In this document: positions 55,699 to 64,000 of the stretch, one piece after another
Layout of the letters: every line of letters begins with the position of its first letter
Numbering within the stretch: position 1 is the stretch's first letter
Translations under genes and position numbers: made by a program
Assembly (NCBI RefSeq): GCF_007744515.1
Contig: NZ_CP036268.1
Coordinates: 1,899,712 to 1,963,711, forward strand
Direction: 5' to 3'
Source: Stratiformator vulcanicus
GTDB taxonomy: Bacteria > Planctomycetota > Planctomycetia > Planctomycetales > Planctomycetaceae
DNA length: 64,000 nt
Notes under the pieces: generated by a model
Database searches by the model: none
Seen by the model: only the letters and a program-made list of their open reading frames with translations
Told to the model about the DNA's origin: nothing

Positions 55699-56879
55699 GC
55701 TCGAATCTGTTCGATGACCGCTTGTGTTCCGCCCCCGGTAATGCGGACGGCCCCGTCCCCGTCGATCAGGACATTGATCTCGCTGCGGACGCCGAAGTCA
55801 TCGAGATAGATGCCGGGTTCGATCGAAAAGAGCGTGCGGGGCAAAACACGCCTCGTATCGTGTGTCTCGAGGTCATCCATGTGCGTTCCGTTGCCGTGGG
55901 TCTCGCGGCCGATGCTGTGCCCCGTCCGGTGGATAAAATACTCACCGAAGCCCGCCCCTTCGATGACATCCCGCGCGGCTCGGTCGACCTGCCAGCCTTC
56001 AAGGCGTTCGCCGTTTTGAAACGCGGAGCGAACTCGCCGCACCGCGGCATCGCGAGCGTCGGCGACGATCTGAAAAATCTCTGCCTCGCGCTGCGAGGGG
56101 TCACGGCCGACGACCGCCACGCGGGTGAGATCGCTGTAGACGCCATCGGGGGTATCGAGCTTGCCCCACAGGTCAACTAACACGAAGCATCCGTCCGTAA
56201 TTTCGCAATCGGTGCCCGTTCCGGTTTCGTAATGGGGATCGCCCGCGTGTGGGCCGACCGCGACGATCGGGGAATGATCGGTCACAAGCCCCGACGATTC
56301 GAAGTGCTGAAGAATTGAGTCCCTGACCCCTGTTTCCGTCAGCGTCGTTCCTTCACGCATGGCCGTCGCGATCTGCGCCCAAGCTTTCTCAAATGCCAAA
56401 TTAGTGAAGTGCGCGGCTTCAAGATGTGATTCGACCTGCTGATCCGACAGTGTCGCTTCAAATCGCTGGATTAAATCGCCGGAGGAAACGACCTCCGCCC
56501 CGGTTTCGCGAACGAGTTCAACGATTCCGGCATCGACCTGCGAAATGTACGGATTTCCGTTGCGTGGCGAATATTCCATCGCCACATTCGCTGCTCCAGA
56601 GCACAGCGATTTGAGCCCCTCCTCGAAGGACGCCCACGTCAGGTAGCGAATGCCGTCGCCCGGAAGATGGGCGAGCGTGTTTGACTCGATCTGATGGTTC
56701 AGCTTTCGCGGTGCGCCCTCGGCAGGAATCCAATATGCCCAGCGCCGGCTCGCGTGCATCTCGGCCGGAAAGTCGAGAACACGGCGGGCCAGATCGTTGG
56801 AGCCACGGAAGTCGAACAGCAACCACCCGTCGACCTGCTCTTCTTGCAGAGCGGCCTGAATCGAAGCGAGATCAAACAT
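55695..56879 (-). CDS. Second M24 family peptidase (Xaa-Pro peptidase-like)
   Basis: 394 residues from ATG 56879. Metal ligands intact: LVDLWGKLDTPDGVYSDLTRV (partial), HRTGHSIGRETHGNG, FSIEPGIYLDDFG and RSEINVLID. Distinguished from the first peptidase by a longer N-terminal domain (WLLFDFRGSNDLARRVLDFP) and lower similarity, so not a recent duplicate. Substrate may be proline dipeptides or another imide-type compound. Stop codon interlocks with the larB stop on the other strand. Confidence 0.9.
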   Translation of the reverse strand: MFDLASIQAALQEEQVDGWLLFDFRGSNDLARRVLDFPAEMHASRRWAYWIPAEGAPRKLNHQIESNTLAHLPGDGIRYLTWASFEEGLKSLCSGAANVAMEYSPRNGNPYISQVDAGIVELVRETGAEVVSSGDLIQRFEATLSDQQVESHLEAAHFTNLAFEKAWAQIATAMREGTTLTETGVRDSILQHFESSGLVTDHSPIVAVGPHAGDPHYETGTGTDCEITDGCFVLVDLWGKLDTPDGVYSDLTRVAVVGRDPSQREAEIFQIVADARDAAVRRVRSAFQNGERLEGWQVDRAARDVIEGAGFGEYFIHRTGHSIGRETHGNGTHMDDLETHDTRRVLPRTLFSIEPGIYLDDFGVRSEINVLIDGDGAVRITGGGTQAVIEQIRA

Positions 56880-56918
56880 GGGCGTATCTGTTGGAAATGG
56901 ATTCAAATCGATTGCTAT

Positions 56919-56986
56919 ACAAGCCCGAGGCGCAAGCCGTCGGGAAAATCACTGGCTGATTGACCATCGGCTCGCGCCTCTGGCTA
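56919..56986. repeat. Degenerate member of hairpin repeat family A
   Basis: Arms AAGCCCGAGGCGCAAGCCG (56921-56939) and CGGCTCGCGCCTCTGGCTA (56968-56986) pair over 19 bp with about three mismatches. It lies in the 150-nt spacer between hemL and the M24 peptidase gene. Confidence 0.65.
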
Positions 56987-57029
56987 ATATTGAAACTGCG
57001 TCTTGAAACTGAGAGCAAGAACGTGGAGG

Positions 57030-58343
57030 TCATGCCTCGGCAGAGATTTCACCAAGGACTTCGCGGGCAGCCGTGATCGCTTCGTCGATGTGTTCCTCGG
57101 TGTGAGCCGCTGAGATGAACAGCGCCTCAAATTGACTGCACGGCAGATAGATGCCGCGCTCCAGCATCCCCCAGAAAAATTTTCCGAAACGGGCCGTGTC
57201 GCTCATTTGGGCGGTGCCGAGATCGGTCACGTCTTCTGACGTAAAGAACAGCGTCATCATGCTTCCGACGCGACCGATCGAATGAGGGATTCCGGCGGCT
57301 GTCGCGGCTTCACGAAGTCCCTGTTCGAATCGCGCCCCGAGTGCTTCGAGCCTTGGGTACGGGTTCGTCTCTTTCAATTCGCTCAGCGTCGCGATGCCGC
57401 TGGCCATGGCGATCGGATTTCCGGAGAGCGTCCCCGCCTGATAAACCGGTCCGAGGGGCGAGACGTTTTCCATCACGTGGGCGGCTCCGCCGTACGCCCC
57501 GACCGGCATGCCGCCGCCGATGACTTTCCCGAGCATCGTCATGTCGGGGGTCACACCGAATAGCTCTTGGGCACCGCCGAATGAGAGCCGGAAGCCGGTC
57601 ATCACTTCGTCGAACCCGAGCAGTGTTCCGTCCTCAGAGCAAAGCTGACGTGCCGCATCGAGGAACTCGGGTTTCGGCGGAACAAGGCCCATGTTGCCGA
57701 CGACCGGTTCCATGAACACGCCGGCGATCTGGCCTTCGAACTCGGTGAAGGCCTCAGCCAGTCGCTGCGGATCGTTGTACGGCAATACGATCGTGTCGGC
57801 TGTCGCTCCGGCGGGAATGCCGGGACTCGTGGGCACGCCGTGTGTGAGTGCTCCACTACCTGCTTGAACGAGCAAGGCGTCGACATGCCCGTGATAGCAA
57901 CCTGCGAATTTGACGACCTTGTCGCGGCCGGTGGCCCCGCGGGCAACTCGGATGGCCGACATGCCGGCTTCGGTACCGGAATTGACCATGCGAACCATCT
58001 CGACCGACGGCACCGCATCGACGACGATCTCGGCGAGCACGGTTTCGAGATGCGTCGGAGCCCCGAAGCTGGTTCCATGCTTCAACGCGTCTTCGATCGC
58101 TTCGACGACTCTCGGGTGCCGGTGCCCGAGAATGTGCGGCCCCCATGAGCCGATGAAATCGATGTAGCGATTGCCGTCGATGTCGAACAAGTACGGGCCG
58201 TCACCGCGGTCCATAACGACCGGCTCTCCGCCCACCGCCCCGAAGGCCCGCGCGGGGCTGTTCACTCCGCCGGGAATGACCTTGCGGGCTCTATGGAATT
58301 CGGCGTGGCTTTTTTCGTGCGACAGCTTCGACGGCGCGGGCAT
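57030..58343 (-). CDS. hemL: Glutamate-1-semialdehyde 2,1-aminomutase
   Basis: 437 residues from the ATG at 58343 (TTG at 58352 possible). PLP enzyme that converts glutamate semialdehyde to 5-aminolevulinate in the C5 pathway of heme synthesis. Typical start [22 protein letters not shown] (partial), ligand region [22 protein letters not shown] Asp in [12 protein letters not shown] and the Schiff-base Lys in [17 protein letters not shown]. Presence implies the glutamyl-tRNA route to ALA. Confidence 0.97.
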   Translation of the reverse strand: MPAPSKLSHEKSHAEFHRARKVIPGGVNSPARAFGAVGGEPVVMDRGDGPYLFDIDGNRYIDFIGSWGPHILGHRHPRVVEAIEDALKHGTSFGAPTHLETVLAEIVVDAVPSVEMVRMVNSGTEAGMSAIRVARGATGRDKVVKFAGCYHGHVDALLVQAGSGALTHGVPTSPGIPAGATADTIVLPYNDPQRLAEAFTEFEGQIAGVFMEPVVGNMGLVPPKPEFLDAARQLCSEDGTLLGFDEVMTGFRLSFGGAQELFGVTPDMTMLGKVIGGGMPVGAYGGAAHVMENVSPLGPVYQAGTLSGNPIAMASGIATLSELKETNPYPRLEALGARFEQGLREAATAAGIPHSIGRVGSMMTLFFTSEDVTDLGTAQMSDTARFGKFFWGMLERGIYLPCSQFEALFISAAHTEEHIDEAITAAREVLGEISAEA

Positions 58344-58440
58344 TTCGAACAATCTCGATCAGGGTTCAGCGTGTCCCCCGATCGTAGTGTTCTGGCCTCG
58401 AATTTGGAGCGTCCCGCGTCAATTCGGATTCGTGAACATT

Positions 58441-58510
58441 GTTTAGCCGCGACCGATTGGAAGCGTGACGGCGTTTCTCATTGAGCGCTCCCTGGCGGTC
58501 GCGGCTAAAC
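58441..58510. repeat. Perfect 15-bp inverted repeat
   Basis: GTTTAGCCGCGACCG (58441-58455) and its exact complement (58496-58510) enclose 40 nt. It sits between the small secreted-protein gene and hemL, both on the minus strand. No T-run on either side, so more likely a REP-like or MITE-like palindrome than a terminator. Confidence 0.85.
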
Positions 58511-58537
58511 GAAAGAGCGTGAAAACAGAATATGACG

Positions 58538-59125
58538 TCAATTCAACTCGTGGGCTTTCTCAGTATCCGCGTTTGCACCAAAGGATTTGCGAAGATCATC
58601 GGCTGCGGCAGCGACCGACTCGTCGGGCCCCGTCAATTTGAGAAAGTAGTTGCCGGTATCTTTGACCTGCAGGATGACACCGATCATGCGTGATCCGGGG
58701 ACGGCTTTGGTTTGCCGAAGGAAAGGCGGTCCGACCGACTGATTGTACGTGCCCGCGATGTCCACAAGGTAATAATCCCCCTGCTCGGAGCTGCCCTTTT
58801 TGACCTTGGCTGTTCGCCCCTCGCCGGCGAATTGTCCGATCCAACGTTGGATGTTGGCGTCAACGCCGCCTGCTCCACCGCCGAAAAACGAAATCACTAA
58901 TTCCGGCTTCGCCTCGTCGCCTTCGGTCGTCGGCAGCTCGAATTGAGCGAGCCTCAGCCGGTTCGCCGGAGGTTGTTGCTCCCAGGACTCAGGCACGTCG
59001 AGCTTGATGTCCTGAATCTTGACCTCGTTCGATTCGGCACTGGCGAATGAATAGACGAGCAAGACAAGGGCGGCCGTCAGCAGTACGGCGCGGCGAAAAA
59101 AAGCTTCAACGGGATTGTTCGGCAT
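58538..59125 (-). CDS. Small secreted hypothetical protein
   Basis: 195 residues from the ATG at 59125, giving a signal peptide (about 1-30, core AVLLTAALVLLVYSFASA). Earlier in-frame starts add Arg/Ser-rich sequence. The mature part has KIQDIKLDVPESWEQQPP, ELVISFFGGGAGGVDANIQR, YYLVDIAGTYNQSVGPPF and MIGVILQVKDTGNYFLKLTG. This pattern recurs in planctomycete secreted proteins; no known function. It follows murA by 70 nt on the same strand. Confidence 0.75.
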   Translation of the reverse strand: MPNNPVEAFFRRAVLLTAALVLLVYSFASAESNEVKIQDIKLDVPESWEQQPPANRLRLAQFELPTTEGDEAKPELVISFFGGGAGGVDANIQRWIGQFAGEGRTAKVKKGSSEQGDYYLVDIAGTYNQSVGPPFLRQTKAVPGSRMIGVILQVKDTGNYFLKLTGPDESVAAAADDLRKSFGANADTEKAHELN

Positions 59126-59195
59126 CAAGTCGGCCTCCGAGTCGCATGAGTGTTTCCTATCCGACCCGCATTGTGAGGCATCAGTGCGACCGAAA

Positions 59196-60587
59196 TCAAT
59201 CGGCGGGAGCGGCAACCCTGCGCGGCATGTCCACAATCGATTCGGCGACCGCAGTCGCAGGCGTCGTGACGGAAGGTCTCGATTTGTCAACACGCAAGGC
59301 CCGGGCGACAGGCTCTGCTGAGTCGGAGCATCGTCGGACGGTGGCCCCGAGGTCACTCAGTTTTTGGTCGAGACTGACGTAGCCGCGATCGAGGTGCGCG
59401 ATGTCGGTGACGGTTGTCGTGCCTTCCGCAGCCAACCCCGCCAAAACGAGTGCGGCACTGGCCCGCAGGTCGGTGGCGCGGACCGTCGCGCCATGCAGCC
59501 GTGAGACGCCGTTGACTTCGGCTCGACCGAGTGCCGCTTCGATGTTCGCCCCCAACCGCCGCAACTGGGCCACGTGGGCGAAACGCTCCGGAAAAACACG
59601 ATCAACGATCGTCGATCGACCCGTCGCCAGACAGAGGTACGCCGTCAACTGTGCCTGCACGTCGGTCGGTATTGCCGGGAAATGATCCGCAACGAGGTCG
59701 ACGTTCGCCAAGCGTGTACTTCGAGTGATACGTATCGCGTCCGAGCCGGTCGGAGTGATCGATGCTCCGGTTCGGGTCAGCACATCGATCACGGCTTCCA
59801 GATCTTCCAGCGGTGCATTTCGAATGAGAACATCGTCGCCGACCATCGCGGCGGCAATCGTCAAAGTCGCGGCTTCGATTCGATCCGGGATGAGATCGCA
59901 AACAGCGCCGTGCAGCTTTCGTCCCCCGTTGATTCGAATGATTTGTGTTCCGGCTCCTTCGATGTCGGCCCCCATTTGCTGCAGGGCCTCGGCCAGAAAG
60001 CGGACTTCCGGCTCCGGGGCTGCCGATCGAATGACCGTCGTCCCCGGCGCCGCCGTCGCGGCCATCATCACATTGCAGGTGCCGGTCACCGTGCCGCCGC
60101 AAGGCCCGCTGAGGTCAATGTCAGCCCCTCTAAGTCGCTGCACTTTCCCGACGATCAAGCCGTCCCCGACCTCGAAGCGGACCCCCAATGCTGACAGACC
60201 TCTGAGGTGCAGATCGATCGGCCGAGTTCCGATCGCACAGCCGCCGGGGAGCGGGATGATTGCCCGCCCGGTTCGAACCAAGAGAGGCCCGAGCAAACAG
60301 ATACTCGCCCGCATCATTCGCGACTGAGGACAATCGGCATCTGACGAATTTAGTCCGCCCGCATCCAAGGTGACGGCATCTTTGCTGTAGCGATCAACAG
60401 CGACTCCGAGCCGTTCCAGAATCTCAAGTAGTCGCGTCACGTCAGACACGAACGGAACGCTGTTAAGTCGGACCGGCTCATCGGTCAACAGAGCCGCAGC
60501 CAGCATCGCGAGCGCGGCGTTTTTCGAGCCGCTGACGGCGACTTCGCCTGCGAGCCGCCTTCCGCCGCAAATCTCGAACGCGTCCAT
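59196..60587 (-). CDS. murA: UDP-N-acetylglucosamine 1-carboxyvinyltransferase
   Basis: 463 residues. First committed step of peptidoglycan synthesis: transfers enolpyruvate from PEP to UDP-GlcNAc. Active-site Lys/Asn in VSGSKNAALAMLAAALLT (partial, near 20) and catalytic Cys in PLPGGCAIGTRPIDLHLRG (near 115-133). About 40 residues longer than E. coli MurA at the C-terminus, an Ala/Val/Arg-rich extension. Supports a peptidoglycan wall in this planctomycete. Downstream of prmC by 51 nt, probably one operon with it. Confidence 0.97.
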   Translation of the reverse strand: MDAFEICGGRRLAGEVAVSGSKNAALAMLAAALLTDEPVRLNSVPFVSDVTRLLEILERLGVAVDRYSKDAVTLDAGGLNSSDADCPQSRMMRASICLLGPLLVRTGRAIIPLPGGCAIGTRPIDLHLRGLSALGVRFEVGDGLIVGKVQRLRGADIDLSGPCGGTVTGTCNVMMAATAAPGTTVIRSAAPEPEVRFLAEALQQMGADIEGAGTQIIRINGGRKLHGAVCDLIPDRIEAATLTIAAAMVGDDVLIRNAPLEDLEAVIDVLTRTGASITPTGSDAIRITRSTRLANVDLVADHFPAIPTDVQAQLTAYLCLATGRSTIVDRVFPERFAHVAQLRRLGANIEAALGRAEVNGVSRLHGATVRATDLRASAALVLAGLAAEGTTTVTDIAHLDRGYVSLDQKLSDLGATVRRCSDSAEPVARALRVDKSRPSVTTPATAVAESIVDMPRRVAAPAD

Positions 60588-60638
60588 GCTGCCGACCTTG
60601 GGGACCTTGATCGCCGGACGGTAGCCGATTCGCGACGC

Positions 60639-61550
60639 TCAGTCGAGGGGAGCAAAACAGCGCACAAACCGGACTTCGCCGTCGACATCCCTGATCGGCT
60701 CAACACGATGAGCCCATGTCGCCAGCAGATCGCAAACTGTTCGAGCCTGCTCGGGGCTGAGTTCGATGATCAGCATTCCGCCGGGTGCGAGATGGTGCGC
60801 CGCGTGTCCGACGATCTTTCGAATGTGATCGAGTCCGTCAGCCCCCGAAAGCAGGGCCTGATTTGGCTCGTGCAGACGAATGTCGGGCGAGAGCGACTCC
60901 CATTCGGTGTCGGCCACGTAGGGTGGATTGGTGGCAATGACATGAAATTTCGCATCGCTCGGGACAGCTTCGAACAGATCGCCCTCGCAGAACTGCACAC
61001 GGTCTGAGACTTCGTGCGTTTCAGCGTTCCGACCGGCAACCGCGAGGGCCTGCGGCGACAGGTCGGTCGCGACAACCGATGCTGGCGGGCAATTTTTTGC
61101 AGCGGAGATCGCGACACATCCGGAACCGGTGCAGAGATCGAGCAGACACGGCGATTCGCAGGTCTTCAGGTGCGCCAACGCTTGCAGCACGAGCGTTTCG
61201 GTCTCGGGACGGGGAATCAACACGTCGGACGTGACTTCAAACCGCAGGCTGAAAAATTCGCGATAACCGACCAGATAGGCCACCGGCTCGGCATTCGCCC
61301 GCCTCTTCACCAAGTCGCGCATCTTGGCTCGTTGGGCGTCCGAAAGAACCTCATCAAACTGGACGTAAAGCTGGATGCGCGGGCAGCCGCGAGAATGGGC
61401 GAGCAAAATTTCCGCTTCGAGCCGCGGACTCTCACTACCGTGCGACTTCAGATGCTGAGTCGTCCAGTCCAGAATTTTCCTGACGGTCCAGGCGTCGGTA
61501 TTCACGCTGGCGTTCTGGACGGAAGGGGAAGAGGTCTGCGAAGTGGCCAT
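60639..61550 (-). CDS. prmC: Release factor N5-glutamine methyltransferase
   Basis: 303 residues. Methylates the GGQ glutamine of RF1 and RF2 with SAM. N-terminal helical domain, SAM motif LDLCTGSGCVAISAA near 139-153 and catalytic NPPYVADTEW near 208-217. Follows prfA on the same strand, the usual pairing of enzyme and substrate, though the 217-nt spacer between them contains a repeat array. Confidence 0.97.
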   Translation of the reverse strand: MATSQTSSPSVQNASVNTDAWTVRKILDWTTQHLKSHGSESPRLEAEILLAHSRGCPRIQLYVQFDEVLSDAQRAKMRDLVKRRANAEPVAYLVGYREFFSLRFEVTSDVLIPRPETETLVLQALAHLKTCESPCLLDLCTGSGCVAISAAKNCPPASVVATDLSPQALAVAGRNAETHEVSDRVQFCEGDLFEAVPSDAKFHVIATNPPYVADTEWESLSPDIRLHEPNQALLSGADGLDHIRKIVGHAAHHLAPGGMLIIELSPEQARTVCDLLATWAHRVEPIRDVDGEVRFVRCFAPLD

Positions 61551-61656
61551 GGGCGATCCGTCGCCGAATGATTGTGTCCGTATGTCCCTGTTTCAGTGTA
61601 GTCGCTGGCGCGCCGGGTCGACAGGGCAAGGCTCATGTGTTGCGGGTGTTGCGAGC

Positions 61657-61751
61657 GATCCGCTTACTTCGTGCGCGGCTTGTGTTGGTTGATCCGCTTA
61701 CTTCGTGCGCGGCTTGTGTTGGTTGATCCGCTTACTTCGTGCGCGGCTTGT
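61657..61751. repeat. Intergenic repeat family B, three tandem copies in prfA-prmC spacer
   Basis: 27-nt copies at 61657-61683, 61691-61717 and 61725-61751, period 34, linker 'gttggtt'. Core units are identical. Being within an rpmE-prfA-prmC operon, it would be transcribed. Confidence 0.9.
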
Positions 61752-61767
61752 GCTGGGTCGCACTCGA

Positions 61768-62838
61768 TTACGACTTCACGCCCTTGAGCCGCTCTTGCCG
61801 GTCGAATTCGAGCAGCCCGTCGACCAACTCTTCCATGTTGCCCAAGATGATCTGGTCGAGCTTGTGGATCGTCAGGCCGATGCGGTGGTCGGTCAGACGA
61901 TTCTGCGGGAAGTTGTAAGTGCGAATGCGGTCGCTGCGATCACCGCTGCCGATGAGCGTGCGTCGCTGGTCGGCCCGCTCGTTTGCCGCTTCCCGCTGCT
62001 TCAAATCGAGGATCCGGTTGCGGAGTTCGGCCATCGCCTTGGCGCGATTCTTGTGCTGGCTCTTCTCGTCCTGAATTTTGACGGCGAGCCCCGTCGGCAG
62101 GTGCGTGATGCGAACGGCTGACTCCGTTTTATTGACCTTCTGCCCGCCCGGTCCGCCGGCTCGCATGGTGTCGACCTGCAAGTCATCCGGCTTCAATTCC
62201 ACTTCGACCTCGCTCGCTTCCGGCATCACGGCGACGGTTGCCGCGCTGGTGTGAACGCGTCCCTGTGTTTCGGTTTCTGGCACGCGCTGGACGCGATGCC
62301 CGCCGCTTTCGAACTGCAACTGGTGAAACGCACCTTCGCCGGCGATGTTGACGACGACTTCTTTGAAACCGCCCATATCACTGGACGTCACTTCCGAAAT
62401 CTCGAACTTCCAACCCTTCGTCTCGCAATATCGCTGATACATCTCAAACAGGTCGCGAGCAAATAAGGCCGCTTCTTCTCCGCCGGTTCCGGCCCGAATT
62501 TCCATCATGAGCCCGCCGCGCGTGATCGAGTCGCCAGCCGTCGCGAGATCTTCGAGCTCTTCGGCCATCGCTTCGCGTTGCTGCTGAAGCTCCTTCAGTT
62601 CCGCCTCGGCGTACTCTTTCGTCTCCGGATCACTCTCTTCGTCGAGCATCTCTTTGGCAGCGCCGAGATTTTCCTCTAATTCGTGAAACTCGCGGACTTT
62701 TTCGGCGACGGTCTTCAAACCTCCGTACTCTTTTTGGATCGCGATCATGCGATCAACGTCGGAGGTCACTTCAGGATCCTGAAGCTGAAGCTCCAACTCC
62801 TCGAATCGCTGTAGTTTGGTCTCAAGACTCGGAAACAT
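61768..62838 (-). CDS. prfA: Peptide chain release factor 1
   Basis: 356 residues from the ATG at 62838. Recognises UAA and UAG. The stop-codon tripeptide region reads [20 protein letters not shown], a P-x-T as in RF1 (RF2 has SPF), and the catalytic GGQ lies in [20 protein letters not shown] near 228-247. Upstream is rpmE (234 nt, with a repeat), downstream prmC: the common rpmE-prfA-prmC order. Confidence 0.98.
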   Translation of the reverse strand: MFPSLETKLQRFEELELQLQDPEVTSDVDRMIAIQKEYGGLKTVAEKVREFHELEENLGAAKEMLDEESDPETKEYAEAELKELQQQREAMAEELEDLATAGDSITRGGLMMEIRAGTGGEEAALFARDLFEMYQRYCETKGWKFEISEVTSSDMGGFKEVVVNIAGEGAFHQLQFESGGHRVQRVPETETQGRVHTSAATVAVMPEASEVEVELKPDDLQVDTMRAGGPGGQKVNKTESAVRITHLPTGLAVKIQDEKSQHKNRAKAMAELRNRILDLKQREAANERADQRRTLIGSGDRSDRIRTYNFPQNRLTDHRIGLTIHKLDQIILGNMEELVDGLLEFDRQERLKGVKS

Positions 62839-62868
62839 TGTGGCACGTTCGCGGAGTAGGAGAGTCAC

Positions 62869-62975
62869 ACTTGCCTGAAGCGCAAGCGAGGGAGTCGCGT
62901 AGTCATCACGAGCGGGATGCGCTTGCTATTTCGGGAGCCGAAGAGCGGAATCCCGTGCTGGCGCTGCGGGCTTGT
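62869..62975. repeat. Hairpin repeat family A in rpmE-prfA spacer
   Basis: Arms at 62869-62893 (begins ACTTGCCTGAAGCGC, ends AGGGA) and 62951-62975 (begins TCCCGTGCTGGCGC, ends CGGGCTTGT) around a 57-nt centre, which itself contains 'gcgggatgcgcttgc'. Same family as 2801-2881 but with a longer centre. Confidence 0.75.
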
Positions 62976-63072
62976 GTGGCGAGAAATACTTTGGCTTCAC
63001 AATGGGTATTTTCGAAGGGCGCATAAAACAGGACGGGCCGCCACGCGACCCGTCCCGACTTTGAGAACCCAG

Positions 63073-63363
63073 CTATTCGCTTTCGGCTTCCGCCTCGGCT
63101 TTGCCCTTTTTGCCGCGCTTCGACCAGTTGTACTTCTTCTGAAACTTCTCGACGCGACCGGCGGCATCGACGAACTTCATTTTGCCGGTGAAGTAGGGAT
63201 GCGACGCAGAACTGATGTCGACTTTAACGAGCGGGTAGGTGTTGCCGTCTTCCCACTCGACGGTCTCCTTCGACCGCATCGTCGACCGCGTCATGAACTT
63301 GAATCCGCTCGACGTGTCCTGAAACACGACCGGATGATAATCGGGATGAATACCTTCACGCAT
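63073..63363 (-). CDS. rpmE: Ribosomal protein L31, type B
   Basis: 96 residues. Opens [20 protein letters not shown], with [18 protein letters not shown] and [21 protein letters not shown]. It lacks the CxxC zinc ligands of type A L31, so it is the zinc-free type B (rpmE2/ykgM-like). A Lys/Glu/Ala-rich C-terminal tail of ~15 residues is added. First gene of the translation-termination operon. Confidence 0.95.
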   Translation of the reverse strand: MREGIHPDYHPVVFQDTSSGFKFMTRSTMRSKETVEWEDGNTYPLVKVDISSASHPYFTGKMKFVDAAGRVEKFQKKYNWSKRGKKGKAEAEAESE

Positions 63364-63552
63364 GACCGTTCCGCCTTAAAAGCGCGTGCAATTTGACTGC
63401 GTTGAGTCTGACCGATCGTCAGCAGTCTTCAAACAGGCCGCCAACCGTCCCATCGCGATTGATGCAACGAGGGGATCGATGCGGTAGAGAATCGCGGCGC
63501 TGGGCCGCAAGTCGAGCAGTCTAATGATCATCCCGCGCGGCGGCAACCATTC

Positions 63553-64000
63553 TCAGCGAGACCTTCGCAATTTCAACTCGGCGACCGGCCGAACCGAAGT
63601 GGGGCTCACTCCAAGCAGCTTCGAGCCGAACCGTTGCAGATCGAGCGGACCATCAGTCGGCATTGTGAAGCGCCGCAGTTCGACGCTGTTCCCCGGTGAA
63701 ACCGTGGCGACACCGGTTCGGCAAGGCCACAAAAAATGATCTCCGATCGCAATCCCGCGGCCAATGGGCATCAATTCTGGACGGGCGCGGAGGCCATCAC
63801 CGACTGGTTCGAGAATCGGGTCGACCGTGGGATTCCCGTCGGCGATGGCAAATGACGTGATGCGATGTGACGTTCGATCAACAAACGTCACATCGAGCGG
63901 GTGCCCGCATTCGGAGGACGAAAGCGGTACCAGCGACACGTCCGGCGAAAGCAGTTGTGCCCACAATATCCGACCGATCGACGGTTCGACGCAGATGATC
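63553..64000 (-). CDS. Hypothetical protein, 5' end beyond window
   Basis: The frame is open to the right edge, so only the C-terminal ~148 residues are seen (ends VSPTSVRPVAELKLRRSR). Segments such as LDVTFVDRTSHRITSFAIADG, GRGIAIGDHFLWPCRTGVAT and LQRFGSKLLGVSP alternate short strands and turns, suggesting a beta-propeller or similar repeat protein; no family recognised. Upstream neighbour of rpmE on the same strand. Confidence 0.55.
   Translation of the reverse strand, partial: IICVEPSIGRILWAQLLSPDVSLVPLSSSECGHPLDVTFVDRTSHRITSFAIADGNPTVDPILEPVGDGLRARPELMPIGRGIAIGDHFLWPCRTGVATVSPGNSVELRRFTMPTDGPLDLQRFGSKLLGVSPTSVRPVAELKLRRSR

Noticed and set aside
58441-58510. Intrinsic terminator of the small secreted-protein gene
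   Set aside because: The 15-bp arms are 40 nt apart and no T-run follows on either strand.
61657-61751. CRISPR array
   Set aside because: Linkers are only 7 nt and identical.

Overview
The window reads as chromosomal DNA of a planctomycete, roughly 58-60% GC. The basis is the gene set: a DUF1559 protein, an EF-G of the spirochaete/planctomycete/mitochondrial type (P-loop AHIDSGKTT), a CitG-like protein of the kind planctomycetes carry with C1 metabolism, secreted PQQ-type propeller and secretin-like proteins, many TTG starts, weak or absent Shine-Dalgarno sites, and gene-poor spacers filled with short GC-rich inverted repeats. I place it at phylum or order level only. I saw no rRNA, tRNA, CRISPR array, prophage or transposase.

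Layout. 1-6.6 kb: SLC13 transporter, purM, an orphan ABC-2 permease, an acidic membrane protein, a family-5 uracil-DNA glycosylase and a TraB/GumN-like secreted protein. 7.3-16.4 kb: fusA followed by a textbook terminator, a CitG-like protein, a beta-propeller protein, purU, a DUF1559 protein, a HIT hydrolase and a PIN/TRAM membrane protein. 16.4-23.5 kb: a hypothetical gene, FAH-family enzyme and CPA2 antiporter on the minus strand, then an ExbB-ExbD-ExbD set and a duplicated secretin-like protein. 23.7-31.5 kb: nuoH-J-K-L-M-N, the membrane arm of complex I, without nuoI between H and J. 31.5-34.4 kb: a small protein, TatD and a region with three copies of a 160-nt structured repeat around a small accessory gene.

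33.8-40.9 kb holds the most interesting locus: a GlmL/MutL-type ASKHA ATPase, a barrel/KOW protein and three polytopic membrane proteins (one of DUF6754 type), packed with 3-nt gaps or stop/start overlaps. No glutamate mutase or other B12 enzyme gene is in the window. This looks like an uncharacterised membrane machine with its own actin-fold ATPase.

41-47.9 kb: a CsrA-like protein lacking the RNA-binding arginine, uppS-cdsA (lipid carrier and phospholipid synthesis), a DUF309 protein, a TPR protein, a ComEA-like HhH protein and an MFS transporter. 47.9-58.4 kb: a giant membrane-TPR protein, pepP-accB-accC (fatty-acid synthesis), larB, a second M24 peptidase and hemL. 58.5-64 kb: rpmE-prfA-prmC-murA (translation termination and peptidoglycan synthesis), a small secreted protein, and a gene running off the right edge.

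At least five families of short intergenic repeats recur through the window, and one 36-nt leader precedes the ATG of two unrelated genes.
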